6,360 nucleotides of DNA from Verrucomicrobiota bacterium (lineage in GTDB: Bacteria > Verrucomicrobiota > Verrucomicrobiia > Verrucomicrobiales > Verrucomicrobiaceae). Both the position numbers and the translations under genes were made by a program. The stretch spans positions 1 through 6,360 of the forward strand of contig JAEYUU010000245.1 of the NCBI GenBank assembly GCA_023429545.1. The letters run 5' to 3'. Below the pieces are notes generated by a model that saw only the letters and a list, made by a program, of their open reading frames with translations, had not been told where the DNA came from and made no database searches. Shown here in pieces: positions 6,276 through 6,360 of this stretch. Within the stretch, counting starts at the first letter, position 1; every line of letters begins with the position of its first letter.

Positions 6276-6292
6276 CTGGCAACCCCCGCCAG
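6276..6292 (-). terminator. Weak hairpin just after the partial gene
   Basis: CTGGC and GCCAG arms enclose a 7-base loop (AACCCCC on the plus strand), beginning 11 bp past the stop at 6304. The tail is TAGTAGCGGG on the minus strand, with no T-run. It is only a weak candidate for transcript termination. Confidence 0.2.
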
Positions 6293-6303
6293 CCCCCCTT
6301 CCC

Positions 6304-6360
6304 TTATTTCGCCGCGTTCGCCCCTTTCAGCGCCGCCAGCTTTCGGGCTCGCTTCGCCGC
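6304..6360 (-). CDS. C-terminal end of an Ala/Lys-rich protein (partial)
   Basis: Reading leftward from the window edge, 18 codons (AAKRARKLAALKGANAAK) end at a TAA at 6304. Most codons end in G or C, as in the other genes here, and the composition resembles a basic helical tail. The gene runs out of the window, so no function can be given. A plus-strand reading of the same bases is also stop-free, which keeps the call tentative. Confidence 0.4.
   Translation of the reverse strand, partial: AAKRARKLAALKGANAAK

Larger units (their letters stand above)
5889..6303. other. 415-bp region upstream of the hsp20 pair
   Basis: No recognisable gene lies here. Bases 5891-6050 are AT-rich for this window (about 44% G+C by hand count), which fits a promoter or leader for the hsp20 gene on the minus strand. 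I could not place a convincing -35/-10 pair. TTGGCA on the minus strand at 5939-5934 with TAGCAT 20 nt later is the nearest and is too widely spaced. The region also holds a possible small ORF (5903-6043), inverted repeats around 6067-6095 and two hairpins at 6199-6217 and 6276-6292. Confidence 0.5.

Overview
The window looks like a GC-rich chromosomal segment of a Gram-negative bacterium. Verrucomicrobiota (Verrucomicrobiaceae-like) is my best guess. The reasons are a PafA-type exported phosphatase, a very long exported protein made of carboxypeptidase-regulatory-like repeats ending in a thioredoxin/TlpA domain, and two divergent Hsp20 genes whose ATGs lack good Shine-Dalgarno sites. No rRNA or other marker gene is present, so the phylum is an inference. 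Every supportable gene lies on the minus strand, so transcription runs from right to left.

Layout, in order of transcription. At the right edge, 6304-6360 holds what looks like the last 18 codons of an Ala/Lys-rich protein. Bases 5889-6303 form a non-coding stretch with two GC-rich hairpins, a cluster of GAGTC/GACTC inverted repeats, an AT-rich part (5891-6050, about 44% G+C by hand count), and a possible 46-codon small ORF with a strong Shine-Dalgarno-like sequence. Next come two small heat-shock protein genes, 5472-5888 (138 aa) and 4937-5320 (127 aa), separated by 151 bp containing an 8-bp-stem hairpin. A terminator-like hairpin at 4811-4845 follows the second. Then comes the 912-residue exported repeat/thioredoxin protein (1944-4682) and, after a 266-bp gap, the exported alkaline phosphatase (31-1677), which ends just inside the left edge.

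How the genes work together: the two Hsp20 proteins are probably cytoplasmic holdase chaperones expressed under heat or other protein-folding stress, possibly co-transcribed and co-assembling. The two exported proteins act outside the cytoplasm. The phosphatase releases phosphate from organic monoesters. The repeat protein presents a CAPC thioredoxin domain on a long beta-sandwich stalk, presumably for thiol-disulfide chemistry in the envelope. The gaps of 254 and 266 bp around the repeat protein argue against one tight operon, so these look like neighbouring independent units. I find no clear undescribed multi-gene system. The most interesting points are the eight-repeat/thioredoxin architecture with its altered active-site flank, the possible leader ORF and repeat cluster upstream of the Hsp20 genes, and the unequal Hsp20 pair.
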